Under the pieces are notes generated by a model that made no database searches, was not told the DNA's origin, and saw only the letters and a list, made by a program, of their open reading frames with translations. A program made the position numbers and the translations under genes. A stretch of 25,246 nt of DNA, from assembly GCA_019648995.1 (NCBI GenBank), contig BLXT01000427.1:724901-750146 (forward strand), given 5' to 3'. This DNA is from Plakobranchus ocellatus (Eukaryota > Mollusca > Gastropoda > Plakobranchidae). Below, in pieces: positions 1-13,558 of this stretch (position 1 is its first letter; each line of letters opens with the position of its first letter).

Positions 1-2820
1 GGAAGGGTGAAGAAGAATTTGATTAATCTGTTGTTGAGTAAATTTCCCATCCTCAACCAGATAATCTCAGGCTTTCAGGCCCTCGTCAGGCCAACAACAA
101 AGGGATCCCTGCAGATCTCAGGCGGATTCACCAGCCATTATGCTACGAGATTAACGGGTTTGAGTTTTGACATGGTTTGAACTCTAAGAGGGTTCTATTT
201 TTGCCGTTAGAAAAACATAAAAATGGAGATTGTTAAACAACGAGTGTAGTGGGCTACCACAACTCATTCCTTTACATTTTGTTCGATCAGTTTAGGTTCC
301 TAAAATTAGATTTTGATGGACACAGTGTCATTAGTTCCCCAATGTCCACAGAACTTGGTACATCAGCAAAAGCTGGTACACGGTTGGTGTAATTCATGTA
401 GATATTTTAAAAATGTGTGTTTAATTCTAAATTTGATATTACAGTTTCTTTAATTCCTTTCTAGATTCCAGGTTTTGCAGGTTGATTAAAAAACGAGGGC
501 CTATTTTTTTTATTGTTTCTAAACGCTTTCATACAGTTCGATGGAGACTGAATGAATACGGTGACATAACTTTCGCCCTCTAGATTATAAACCCAAAAAT
601 CGATGTTTTATACTAAGAAACATACTGCCAGCGAGTAAGTAAAACAAGTTCCCTCCCTGCTTAGCATTCTTAAGAACAACTACATGCACAATTATAATAA
701 TTCTAAATCTATAAGTAAGCGATATTTGATTCACCAAGGGCCGTCGTATTGTGATTTAAGTTAAAATTGTATAAGGACTGCTCATATGTCTTATTATAAG
801 AAACTGGTGGGGCTTGTGACTATTACAGGATATAGAAATTATTATTGTATGGCTAGAAACATACTGGAGGCGACGCTGACTTGCTGCTGATGTGAAGGAC
901 TGCGTGTCGCAGTTACTATGCTCCACTCAATAACAAGTAAACTTGCCCTAAAAAGACTGGCCTCGCCTTTCTACGGTCAGAAGAATCATGCGTAGTCATA
1001 TAATGGCACCCCCCTCCCCCTCTCAACCACGCCACTTTTCCCGTATCCGACAGGGAGACTGCTGACGTAGCGCTAGGCTGTGGCCAAAGAATAGCTATGA
1101 CGCCTCGAGTAGCTGGTTTCGTATATGTACTTCAGCACCAAAGAAAGTAGAGTGCTTCCAAATATGTTGGCAATTTGAAGTTGGACACGTGAACTGCTAC
1201 CTCCAGTATGCTTTCAGCGTAAGCAATTTGTTGGACTCAATGCTTATGATATGTGATATCTGGGGAGAGACTGCTACGCAAGAAAACCATAAAAGGTTGC
1301 GAGGAGAGAGCATCTTCTGCACTGGTTTATCGAACGTTTTTGTGTACGCTGTATTTTTAAACACACAGTAAAACCAGACAGGTAATGGAACTGGTTATAG
1401 TGACGACAAACAGGACCGACGCGGGCATGATAGCAGAGAATAGAACAGAGTGGCAGTTACTTAGGAATGCAGCGTTCTGAATACTGAGGCGGGCAGGATG
1501 GCAGAAAACAGAAACGTATGAGGACAAATATATCCAGTGATGCAGCGAGGAAGCAGTTAGGGAGATCAATGCATACATTTTCTGCCAGCTCTTAGATGGG
1601 GCTGAATGTCAGTAAGAACACTTCAGAAATTCTTCTTTTCCCTCAATTTTCCAAGCCTATGTGGAAAATAGCCAGAGGCTCTATTCAAGCGTTGTCAGCA
1701 GCCTGAAATTATCCGCAAGTGAAGATCTACAGCTACATCTGACTTCAGAAGTCTCAGCTTTACCTTTTGGCAAGCCGTTGTCTTGGTGACAATATTTAAA
1801 TTGCGGGGGAGGAGAGAGGGTAATTTTGGAACATTTTCTTCTGAAGAATAATATTCACAGTAGCGTATCAAATCTCAATAGACGACTAATATGTAGTCTG
1901 TACCACCAACTAGCAGTGACCACAAAAGCTTTGAGGTAAACTGGAGCCGTCACAGCTTGCACTTAATAACGAAGTCGGATTTTTATCCATAGCTTAAAAT
2001 TTCTGTACTGCTTCCGCTGCCTGTTGGAATCTTTGTTGAAAGAGAAAACATCTCATTGGCTAGGGCTCACACACTTCTTAGAGAACTCTTGGTATATCTA
2101 GGCTGGCATCTTTGAAAAAAAAATGTCTTTGTATGATTTGCGTTTTTTTTTTTTGTTTTTTTTTAAATAAATAAATGCGTTGCAATGCGCTTGCTTTGAA
2201 TTCATTCTATTCTAGTATCATAGCAAAAAATCGAGCCAACAATCGACCCGTTTTATTTCACTTATCGAATACCTACTAAGCCCATTCCTCTGAGATATAT
2301 GGAGGGAAAAAATCTTAGGAAGTGAATTCTATTCTCTTTATATTCAAGCCAGTATTTAAATTAAAACGTAAATTTTATAAAATTATATCATGAGCAAAAT
2401 GAAAAAGCCTTGAGCACCAATTTGACGTCCTATAAATGCGTTCAGCTTTTTCTTTCTTTCTTTCTTTTTTTTAAACACCCAGAGACAGGGCGATTCTTGT
2501 ATTCACTATAACATCAGTATCTAGAAGTTGTTGAATAAAAAAAAAAAAAAGCGTGCGCCAAAACAAGTGTAATGAAAACACAATCCATGTATGGTCAGTA
2601 CTACTGTATTGAAGAATTTGGACAATAAACAAGGAAACAGATAGAAAACTGGAAGCAGTGGGGGCGTGACTTATCACAGGAATGATGAGTATATCATGGA
2701 TGTAAAGAAAAATCCAATGAATCGGCACTGAAAGAAGCTAAACTGGAGCTACATTTAATTAGGCCCTAACACTATAGGATGGAGGCGACAACGATTTCTA
2801 GGATACATTCGCCGACACAA
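1..2820. other. Noncoding left end, no gene recognised
   Basis: The first 2 kb is less A+T-rich than the rest of the window. Open frames are short (the longest is 85 codons or fewer) and none resembles a known protein. There is a weak duplication of about 67-bp period at 1415-1550 and T runs at about 2138-2164. Confidence 0.5.
2446..2472. repeat. TTTC microsatellite
   Basis: Three to four TTTC units flanked by T runs. Confidence 0.7.
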
Positions 2821-2852
2821 GGTTCTAGAACTTTAATTTTATAAATCAGGGG

Positions 2853-2900
2853 TATCATCATCATTGTGATCACCATCACCATCACTTTTATGATCATCAA
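2853..2900. repeat. ATC/CAT-rich short tandem repeat
   Basis: An imperfect ATC/CAC trinucleotide run lying just before the minisatellite. Confidence 0.7.
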
Positions 2901-2980
2901 CAGAGCAAGCACTACAACAATGACAATAATAGCAGAAAGGATCAACAATGGCATTAATTTGCTGAATCAAATATTATAAC

Positions 2981-3600
2981 TGAGATTTGCTTCACATCTT
3001 CCACCAACTAATAATTGTTGGGCCAGATACTCAAGCTTGCAAACAACTGAGACTTGCGTCACATATTCCATCAATCAATGGCTGTTAGGCTGATACTCAA
3101 ATCTGATGCTCAAACTTGCATACAGCTGAGACTTGCTTCATATCTTCCGACAACCAATGACTGTTCGGCCTGATGCTCGAACTTTCATACATCTGGAGAC
3201 TTGTTCACATCTTCCACCAACCAATGACTGTTCGGCCTGATGCTCGAACTTGCATACAACTGGAGACCTCGAACTTGCACACAGCTGAAACTTGCTTCAC
3301 ATCTTCCACCAACCAATGACTGTTCGGCCTGATGCTCGAACTTTCATACAACTGGAGACTTGTTCACATCTTCCACCAATCAATGACTGTTCGGCCTGAT
3401 GCTCGAACTTTCATTCTACTGGAGACTTGTTCACATCTTCCACCAACCAATGACTGTTCGGCCTGATGCTCGAACTTTCATACAACTGAGACTTGCTTTA
3501 CACCTTCCATCGGCAGAATCAAGCCACCCTGTGGCAGATGGGCCTCATACTCTTGTACTAGCAATCAACTGAGACTCACTTCATATCTTAAACAGGCAGA
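2981..3600. repeat. Minisatellite of about 65-80 bp units
   Basis: About eight to nine units of the type GAGACTTG-TTCACATCTTCCACCAACCAATGACTG-TTCGGCCTGATGCTCGAACTTTCATACAACTG. The central units (about 3120-3490) are nearly identical. The first two units and the last two (after 3485) are strongly diverged. A partial unit (about 22 bp) sits at about 3264-3287. No coding frame runs through it. Confidence 0.9.
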
Positions 3601-4780
3601 GTCAAATCATCAATAGAGGGTGGACCTGATGCTCTTCGATTCACCAGCAGATTATCTTATGGATTGTAAGCCTACATTCCTTCTCCCTTCTTTGAATCCT
3701 GGTCTCAATGAATCAGTATAGACACTGATTTACTTTGTATTCACCTCCGCAGTGTATTTAGGTGATTCATTTTATTTTTCCTTATCATTAATTCCATGGC
3801 ATTTCTGTTGAGTGGACTGTTGAAATTATTTGGATTAAATTTACACAAGAGCCTGAGCAATTTAAAAAAGAGAGAAAAAAAATTGGGTGACACAAAGGCC
3901 TGCAATGTGTAATGTTTATAGTTTAGCTATATATTTTGCTTCAAATGTTTTAAGTGAATGATTGGTATTGCTTGACACAGCTGTTGAGTAAGACGGCTCA
4001 TACCCTTTTACGTTTGGTTGTTATGGAAAAATGACTTTGATTAAGAATGTCAATATGATTTTTTTATTTCAAGTTGTGTGCATTTTTATCGCCAGTTAAT
4101 TGATAGGTTTCATGATTTACGCAGGCTCAGCTCATCTAAAATATCCATCTTCTCAGTGACATTTTTTTCTTCAACTTGTGCGTTAATCCTATTCTCCTCA
4201 CTATACTTTAGTTACTGCTGATCAAAACTTACATCTTTTAGAAGAAGACGATGGCATTTATTTTTCATTACAGAAACCACTTCACAATCTTCTCCAATTA
4301 AAAACAACTTCTCCATCTGTCAGTGAATGTGTTGCAAGAGAGAAAGTAAAATAATTTCAGCACTAGTATTTAGGTACTAGTAAGCATTTTTGTATATACA
4401 TTGCAGCTCTTTTTTTTTCGTAACAATTTACTATGATAATATCATTATAGAAATAATCACAGTCAGACTTGCCTAGCTAGGCGTTGTTTTAAATGTGAAC
4501 ATTTACTATTAGTTTTTAGGTATAGAATTACTTCTTTTGGATCTAGATATAAAAAGAGATTTAATGCTATATATGCCTTTTCAGTGGATGATGTCCAACT
4601 AAGAACTTCTATTTTGCATTTACTATGGTTTTGTTCTGAAACAACCTCTTGATGGACATGTTTTGTTTTTTTTTTATCGCAAGTGCAATAATCTCTCAGC
4701 GCCTTCTAGGACCAAAAAGTTGTAATCTGAGGAAATGGTCTGCAGCACTAATGTTTAAATAGTCTGACAATGATTAAAGT
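3601..4780. other. Noncoding stretch, nothing recognised
   Basis: Somewhat T-rich on the plus strand, without long frames, repeats or splice-bounded coding blocks that I can support. Confidence 0.5.
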
Positions 4781-4793
4781 ATAATTATAAACA

Positions 4794-4799
4794 TTTATT
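4794..4799 (-). terminator. Distal candidate poly(A) signal for CHK2
   Basis: AATAAA on the minus strand, close to the point where the A/T strand bias changes. If used, the 3' UTR would be about 4.1 kb. This is an inference from composition. Confidence 0.25.
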
Positions 4800-7700
4800 T
4801 TGATTTGTGTCGCATACAATACAACAACAACAAAAAAAAAATGCAAAAGTTTGATCATAAAGCAAACTGAATAAGAGAGAATCGTTTGTTCATTCCTTTA
4901 TTTGTTCTAGACATCAAGGAATATCATAAACAAAACTATCACTTCATCTAAACATTTTACACTGTGTCAATCATGGCAATACTTTTGTTAACAAATAAAT
5001 GAGCATTGCAGTGAGAAAAATAATTGTTATTTTTATGATGTTGGTCTGGTGTATACAATGGAATTTATATGTCAAACTTTTCTTTCTTTTTATGTTATAC
5101 AAGCATTACAATATTTACAGGCAATTCAGCTCCCTCATCTTATTCATCTTACTAAAGTATAACTATGTCTAGCAACAAGTGCAAGATTAAATACATGAAT
5201 TTTCTTTGCATGATTGGCTTTACAATTATAATCTGCTCCCACAATAATATTTAAAATGCTTGCCACCAGAATTAGTCTGTATGACAACTGTTTTGCTTCA
5301 CAAATCCACATAAAGGTGGCCACCAGGCATCGGCAACTAGAGGTAATACAATTTTGACCAAATGTGTCTCAGATGTTGATAAAAATCCTCTCGCACTTGC
5401 TTCTATCTGAATATCAAACTGAGAGAGAGAATGGTTTTATTTTTGTTTATGAAACATGAATGTGGAGGTTCAAGTGGAGGAATGAACAAATGCTCATGAC
5501 AAGCAGGCAATTCAATTCAAAAGAATTTACATTATAGCAATAATTCAATGCATATTTTCCAACATTCATCCATCATTATTAATATCTTTTTTTCACTATA
5601 ATGATATAAATTGGGTTTCAGATCAACTGTTTTTACTGGTATTTCAAGTAATTTTACTTGTTGAAGAATTAAATAATTACACAAATATAATAAGTTCCCA
5701 GTATCTTCATGTATTTAGATAGATACAATTTTTAAAAATTGGATGATGCCACAGCAAAAGTGCTAAAACACGATATATTTTTGAAAACTTTCTATAAAGT
5801 GAACACATTTAAAATGTCATTAATATATCAATAATTAAGTTTATGAATGCAATGAACACGAACAAAACAATCATCTAATTGGAACAAGATACCTTGACAT
5901 GATGAGCTAAAATACTGGTATGAAAAGAAAACATTAACATTTGATTTGGTCTCAAGAGGCAAACATAAAGAAACAATCAAATTAAAAAATACAAACTAAG
6001 TGAGAATACTGACACAAATTGATCAAACATCAAAATTTATTCCACAAAGAACTCAGGTAAAGAGGTGATCATTTCAAACATTTGACATCAATATCAAATT
6101 AAATTTGTCAACAAAGAAAAACATGGTAGAAAAAACAACAACTCCTAAGTTGCATGAGCAACATTCAAAACCTGCCGTTCAACACTTCTCTCTCAGGCAT
6201 AAAAATGGCTACACTTTGACTTTAACAAGAAAACTTGCACAAAGATGGCACATGTTATTACATGGTGAAACCTTCTCTTGGTTGAAAACCCAAGTGAATT
6301 TTCATTCTGTTGCAAATAATATATCTTTCTGCTACAAATGCAATATATTTGATGAACAAAATTTAAAAAGCAAAAAAGCCTAATAATCAGATAGAGCTTA
6401 AAAGCAGAATATGTGATACTCACTGTCTAATTATGCCTTATCCTTGTCCTGAACAAACTAACACATGCACATGGCAAAAAAAAGAAAAAAAAATGCATAA
6501 TGAAAAGGCATTATTCCCCTTAATTTCTCTGTCCTTCAAAATTTCTTAGTATGGAATAAAAAAAATAAGTTGAAGAAGAAAAAAAAAGAACTAAACAAAA
6601 GTATTAAAAATGTACAAATGAAAAAAAAAAAAGGTTGAACTCATCTAAGGGTAAGTCTTTCAAAGCAACAGGCTAAATTGTGCTCCATGTTCTGTGCTGG
6701 GCTCCGACAAACCATGCTTGTTTAAACTACTAAAAAATGTAAATACAAAATGATTTTTGAGTAAATTCTGATAAAAAAGATGACCAGCAACTTGTGTAAA
6801 TTCAAGAATGCAATGATTTGAATACTGCTACAAAATCAGTGGTTTTGACACACTCACACACCCAAAAACAAAGCAAAAAAAAACCCCTAGCAATACAAAA
6901 ATATTGGAACAGTTAGAGCAATTTAAAACAAATTTCAATTCTCTTGTATGGTCAACATTGTTGAGATTATTTGATGCTATTTAACATATTCACAACAGGT
7001 TTCTAACTCTTAAACTTTGATTTTGGAAAATAATCAGTAGATACAAAACATTGGTTTTTGATCAGTGAAAAAGTGAAATGCCCAAAATCCACAATATGAC
7101 CATATTGGAAGAAATTTGCAGTAACTAGAACAGAATCATGTTCTTCATGATGCTTGGCACCAAAATCTCTAAAAACCCTGTAGTAAAAATCATTTTGGAC
7201 ATGATTTTTTTTTTTTTTGCATTTTACACATAAGCTGCCAAAAGTATCAGGCACAAACACAACAACAAAAATGTGGAAATGATTTTGTTTGCACATTGTG
7301 TATTCTCACGTTAATCACTACCAAAAATAAAAGTTAGGTAAATGATTGAAAAGATTAAGGTTTTCTAAAAATGAAACTTGTTTGATTTCTCAAACCAAGG
7401 AATCAGAATTATCCCTCAACTTATGGCAAGATGAATCAGTGATAGATATATGTAGCAAGCAGTCCAACAATCCCAAAGTGCATTCAGGTATGGATCGACG
7501 TGACTGAGTTCAAATAAAACATTTGAATCAAAGAAGGAAAAATTACCACTGCTTTATGTACAGACATGTGTGGCTTGTCTATAAAGAGTTCTACATAAAA
7601 AGAAATGAGTAATTTATTCCCTTTTCAGAGTTTCCCTCTATAGAGAATCATGTACAATCCCAACTTGACTCATTCGCAGGATTGCTAAACATATGCCTAA

Positions 7701-8332
7701 AAGATAAATTGCGAACACATACTACTGTGATCGGTCAATTACATTTGAACACATGATTAAACATAAAAAAAAAAGAAATTTAATATCTAAAATTTCCCAT
7801 TTGTAATCTAGAGCCCTGCTAGTAAAACATCAAAAGACCCACCTAACTGCAAATATGAAATTGTCAGAATAAAAAATATTGAACTTTGTCTTCATGTCAG
7901 ATTCAAATTTCAAATGAATCATACATCGCAAATGTCTATCACAGAAGAAGACATTTGATGCTTGTTTTTTCAAGACACAGCTATAAACCTAGAGCTTTCT
8001 AATTTTCCAATTTAAATTTTTATGTAAACCATTCTCTATTTAAAGCATATAACTGGAGACTTATTTGAAAACAAAACCCTCTGTCAAGATCTCTACTCAT
8101 CTGAGGGGAATGGCACAGCCATCTTTAGTCAATCACTGGTCCCATTAGCTCAACCAATGATAAAATGTGACTGTTCTCTCCAGTTCAAGGAATATAAAAA
8201 TTGAGATCTTTATTATCATTTTCTTAACATCTGTACATAGTCTTTTCAAACAAAAAAAAAAAAAATTTGTTTTTCTGTTATGAATTCTTTTAAAAATCCG
8301 CAGTCAGCAAAACTCATAAAAGACTTCTTTAC

Positions 8333-8343
8333 TTTATTTTATT
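8333..8343 (-). terminator. Nearest candidate CHK2 poly(A) signal (two overlapping AATAAA)
   Basis: Reads AATAAAATAAA on the minus strand. It is the first AATAAA after the stop codon and would give a 3' UTR of about 570-590 nt. Another AATAAA follows at 8209-8214. In DNA this A+T-rich the hexamer is common by chance. Confidence 0.35.
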
Positions 8344-8906
8344 CCTGTGACCCACATAGTCTGAACCAATGTCTTATTCACCTGGGTACAGAATGACACA
8401 AAACAGAAATTATGTCCCTCATTAAGTTAGGGCAAGGTGACCTACTACTGAACATCACTCACGATGTTAGTTCAGCCCAAATAAAGCTGTAACCGACAGA
8501 AGCAACACAATGTTCTTCCTCAGACACTTTACACTTTTTGAGCTTATTTCTTAAAAAGAATAGTGATTGAACAAACAAAAAACGTCAACGAACATGATAA
8601 TCACTGACAATAAAACTTCATACTGGGATAGTCAAAAGTTTTAAGAGCTTTCTTTCTCATAAAAGGCTAGCCCTCCCTTTTCAAATGATCGTCTCAGCTA
8701 CTGTTTTCTACAGCATTAATTTTACACAACCATTACTTAAGATCCAGAGCAAACATATTAAGTCTTGAATAAAACTTAGAAATATCAATTTATGAAAAGT
8801 TTGGTCACAGACTTGTTTGAAAATAAAGGGAAAAAAAATTATAGAAGGCCTGGCCCAGCAGGAAGTGTACAGTTTCTCCCTACTCTCCATAAGGAAATTT
8901 CAGCAC

Positions 8907-9005
8907 TCATGGTGTTTCTGGAATGCTGGAGTCGGTGTCTGAGGATGTTTTTCTCTTCTTTTCGGCATCATTTGTTGTGTCAGATGTTTTACGTTTCACA
9001 ACAGT
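8907..9005 (-). CDS. CHEK2: CHK2 exon 16: basic nuclear-localisation tail and stop (442-473)
   Basis: Encodes [20 protein letters not shown], then [12 protein letters not shown], and stops at TGA. K445-R446-K447 and K457-K458-R459-K460 are separated by nine residues, which is the layout of a bipartite nuclear localisation signal. Human CHK2 also ends in basic clusters (SRKRP, TTKRP). The acceptor tttctgctgaag|act is weaker than the others but keeps frame, and the composition fits a CHK2 tail. Confidence 0.88.
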   Translation of the reverse strand, partial: TVVKRKTSDTTNDAEKKRKTSSDTDSSIPETP

Positions 9006-12000
9006 CTTCAGCAGAAATAAAACAAAAGGAATTAAATAATTACAGAGTTAAGCAAAGCAATGATTTTTATTAGCTTTTAACATTTATGTTGGAATTGAAA
9101 TAATAGTATAAATAAAAATAATAATGATAATAATAATAAAAAAAATTTAAGAGAAAAATGAACAACTTAAAGCAATATTTAAAAAGTTCTGGGAGTGTCT
9201 CTATTCCACAGAATGTTACATTTAAACACTGAGCTATATATTTTTTTAAAAAGTGATCACCTTTGTCACATTTCTCAGGTTAAAAAAAGGCAATGGTAAT
9301 CATTAAAACAAAAAGGAAAAATGATGAAAGATTCTTGTCTTACCACTGCGGGAGGTCCCATGTTATCAGGATACATCAAAGTGTTGGCCTTTGTCTTCAT
9401 TGCGTCATCCTGCATAACAAAAATAGGCCTTCAAGTCTTTTTTCCCCAAAAAAATTTCAAGAGATAGCTTTGTTACATCAATTTTCTCATTTTAGATCAA
9501 TCAATCCTGTATAATCTGCCACAAAAAAGTAACAAAACTCGTCAGTTAAGAACAGCAATAAACTTTTGATTACTTTTAACAAGTTGTTCTTGCAACATGA
9601 GATATACTAGCATTTTTAACAAGCAAAACCTAACAAAAAATTTTAAACACGAATGTTGGTCTAATTAAAAACCTTTCAAACCCAAGCTAGGAGTAGAAAC
9701 TCACATCAGATATACTAGCATTTTAGCATAACCTGACAAAAAATGTAAATTAACACAAATGTTGGTCTAATTAGAAACCTTCCTAACCCAAGAAACTTTG
9801 CTATACAATAAATTACTGCATTTCAATTATGAGGCTTATATTTTCATTTTTTTTTGCTCAGCTTATATGATTTTCTTTACAACAGCTCAAACTGTTTAAA
9901 GACCAATTAAGTGTTTCATAATTATATCAAAAATTTATCAGAATTGAATTTTTTATATGCTCTATAACTAAATGAAATATCAACTTTAAGACCTGATTAT
10001 AGGTTTGGAAAAAGAACAAAGAATATAAAATGCTTAAAATGCACACAAAAAAAGTAATAATACAAAGTAATATCTTCAAATCAAAGATAAACACCATTTT
10101 TTTTTATACCCAGAGAGCCATTCCATCACAGAACAATATTTATTTACATTGTAAAACTATCATAGTATCAACAAACCAATAATATGCTTGTGAGGAACTA
10201 GAGACTATCAATGTCAGAAACAAATGCTGACACAAAATCATGTTAGAGCTTCACCTGTAACCATGGGTGGGAGAGAACCTCGTCAAATGTGAGACGTTTT
10301 TTTGGGTCAACAACCATCATTTTCTTCATCAAATCAATAGCTGAGGAAAAATAAGAACAAGTTTAGAATCGATAAATTTTGCAAAAGGCAAATAATACAA
10401 GAAATACTTACTTAAAAAATGTTAAAAAAAAAAAAAAGACACTGATCCTTTACGATACTTCAGTTCATGAGGTAAATGGTCTTTTGAAAAAGCCATGACA
10501 TTGGAAAATTTTAAACCTGACTGCGCTTTAACCTTCCATCTTTTCGCTTAATAGAGATAATATCGTTCGATAAGGAACAATGGTTTAAAAAAAAATAGTA
10601 AGAAATCAGCAGTGTCCTTAGCCCTAAAAGTTGGGTAGAAAAAGAAAGCTCTTGAACTGGAACATAATATTCCAGTTCAAAACCGGACGTGAACTTGAAA
10701 AAAGACAATTTTTTAAAGGTACAAATGTTATGTTTACTAATCTTCCCAAATCGCCGCCATTTTGGATTTTTAAGATCTGTTACAACTACTCAACTCACAA
10801 ATTATAAATGAATATGCATATCTCATCATTTTTTATGTTTTCATATTGCTTTAGATTTTGTCACAGATTCCAAGCTCTTTATGTAACCTATTACATTAGA
10901 GACACTGATCTCTATGCATGCATATTGTTTGTAATATTTGTGTGTGAGTGAATGCTAAAACTGGAATAAATTCATTATTTTCAGTTACAAATGTAAGTGA
11001 ATTTTTTAATTAGCTGCCATAATTATATACGAGGTAGCTGCTGCACAGGATTAATACATCTTAAAACTTTTTGTGGAAATTCGAGGATGTACTGTAAAAA
11101 GAGAAAGCACCTTTTCCCTTGCTTGAGCATCTCTTTCAAAAAATTATATAAAATCATCTATTAGCTGGAACTTGTAGAAAAGATATTTAAATAGGTGAAC
11201 TTCATAAAGAGTATTTTTATGATGGTACACAACATATCTGGGGTTTTTTTCTTCTTTGACTGTGTCATTTTTTGTTGCTTTGCATGTTCCAAAAAGATTT
11301 TTTGTCTCTAAAAAAAAAAAGATATTTAATAATAAAGTTTGAAATGGCTGAACTAGACAGCTCAACCAATTTTGTTCTGAATGGTGAACACCATTTTTAT
11401 TTTTCTTATGATATAAAGCATAGGAGGAGAATACAAATGCCATTACCTCTTCAAAACCTACTAGTTGTCAAAACACAAGGGATAACAGAGGATTAATATT
11501 GTCATTAAGCTACTTTGGAGGAAATGAAATCGGTTATTCAAAGTTTATAAAACCTCCTTAGCTTCTTTTAATAATAATAATAATTATAATACATTGAACC
11601 TATTTATCACTTTATCCTGCCTAAACACTTGCAAATCAGTTTTTTTAAACCATACAGAAAACTGTTTTGATGTTCCTTTATCTTTCTGTGAGAAGAGAAG
11701 CACCACTGTTTAGAGAAATGGGACGTTTTGATGGAAGATTCAGCCACAGAGAAACAGTTTCAATACATCCTGGTCTGAGTTGATGTTAAGCATTGCCAGA
11801 CTCCTCTAAACCTCGTCATAGAATTTCAGTGTAAACTGTTCTTATTTATTTATTCACTCTGTGGTAATATTGTTTATAAGGCACTTTTCTGCTGTGATGA
11901 TATTACACACAAACATAAATTCAAAATATGTCCCTTTGAACTCATTGCTCATTCACGAAGTTTACAGCTACAAACTTTCACCTGTTTCTGAGACATCTCC

Positions 12001-13517
12001 CCAATATTGTTTAGGAAAGGAATAGTGGCCGCCCATAATCTGTTTGGGCAAGTCCATGTCTTTACGCTCATCAGAGAAAGGTGGGTAGCCAGACAGCCTG
12101 TTTACAAAGAGCACCGATTTTAACACAAGAAGTACCATATAGAATAAAGCAATGTAGGCTTACATTAAAATTGTATTATGGTGCCATAAATTTATTTTGC
12201 AAGGGAATAGCTATGTTTTAACACAAAAAAAAACCCAGAGTATTCAGAATATGGGCTGATTTCACTAGCCTTTGACACCTTCAGGGTTAAAAAAGCTATT
12301 GAAGGAAAAAAAAATGCATGACTTTGTTATACCTTCCCAAGTTTTAAAAATCATTATTTAACATGAAAAGTTTTAAAGTTTGATATAAATACTGCATAAA
12401 TATCAAACACAAAAAATAAGCATAATGATAAAAAAAAAAAAGATTTTCGATGATGAAATATCTTTTTCAATGCTGTTTATCCTGTAAGATACTCAATGAT
12501 GACTAAATCAACAAAGCTCTTATGATTTGCTATGTAATCTCACATAATAAACAATATCACGCCAAGGCTCCAACAATCAATGGCTTTTGTGTAAGCTCCA
12601 CTGCCTGCCGTGAGCAGAATCTCAGGTGCTAAATAGGATGGAGTGCCGCAAAATGTTTTCATCATTGAGCCTGCGTCCACAAACTTGGACAGGCCAAAGT
12701 CTGTAACCTGCAATGTTCAATGCCCAAAATTAAAAAAACAAAACATCCCCCCCATCCAAAATAAACAAGCAAATAAGGAAGAAATCATTATAAACTTTGT
12801 AAAATACAAAACACTGCTCTTTACAAATTGTTTTAAAACTAGCTTTTCATGTTGAAAAGCAAAAAGTGCTTGGGGCTTTGTTTGTACATTACTCAGCTCA
12901 GGCAGTTTGTGTTTGTCAGGCCTGCGGCAAAAAAGCCTGTGTATAAATTTCAGGGGTGTGGTGTTTGCTAACCGCTGCATTATTGATGGCAAAACTTATA
13001 AGAAAAAATTGCAGGAAATGCATATGGTTTAAATTTGAAGTAAGAAACAATTGTGAATGAAAAAAACATAATGTTACAAGAGCTTTCCTCCTCATTCCAA
13101 TGAGATATTGAACAGTTAAACATAGATCTTAAAGAAACAAAAACAAAAAAAAAAACCCCACTGCCTTTTCAAATGAAAAAACAATGCTTTCACTATGTAA
13201 AGTAAAGGCATTCCACTGCAAGTTGTACTTGGTTTCCACATAGTTAAAAGATAATTGTGATTTTGGATCAGAGTTTGCTCAATTATTACCTTCAAAAATT
13301 AATTTAGAGGGATTGGAAAGTTTGATCACAACATAACTATACCCTTAGAACTAATTTCAACACTGAGAAAGGTGAGCGACTTACCCATATTTACAAAATT
13401 TTAACCTCCAGTATTCATGCAAAGAAGGGCGACAAGAGGGAGCCACAGAATTGGAGAGGGAAAACAAAGCTAAGGAAGAAGAGAGGGATGGAGGCAAAGA
13501 GAGAGAGAGAGAGAGAA

Positions 13518-13558
<41 letters not shown>

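Larger units (their letters stand above)
4780..8906 (-). other. Probable CHK2 3' untranslated region and downstream flank
   Basis: There is no coding exon in this stretch. The plus strand is A-rich, so the CHK2 sense strand is T-rich, a bias shared with most CHK2 introns. It seems to reverse left of about 4780. It may all be 3' UTR, or the transcript may end near 8.3 kb. The short open frames here are low-complexity A/T and have no recognisable protein character. Confidence 0.4.

Noticed and set aside
1189-1371. 60-codon plus-strand frame
   Set aside because: It starts at a GTG, has no similarity to anything I recognise, and lies in noncoding-like sequence.
5150-5336. Minus-strand open frame of about 60 codons after a CTCTAG acceptor-like site
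   Set aside because: No recognisable protein, no start, and it lies within the presumed 3' UTR, so a chance frame is more likely.
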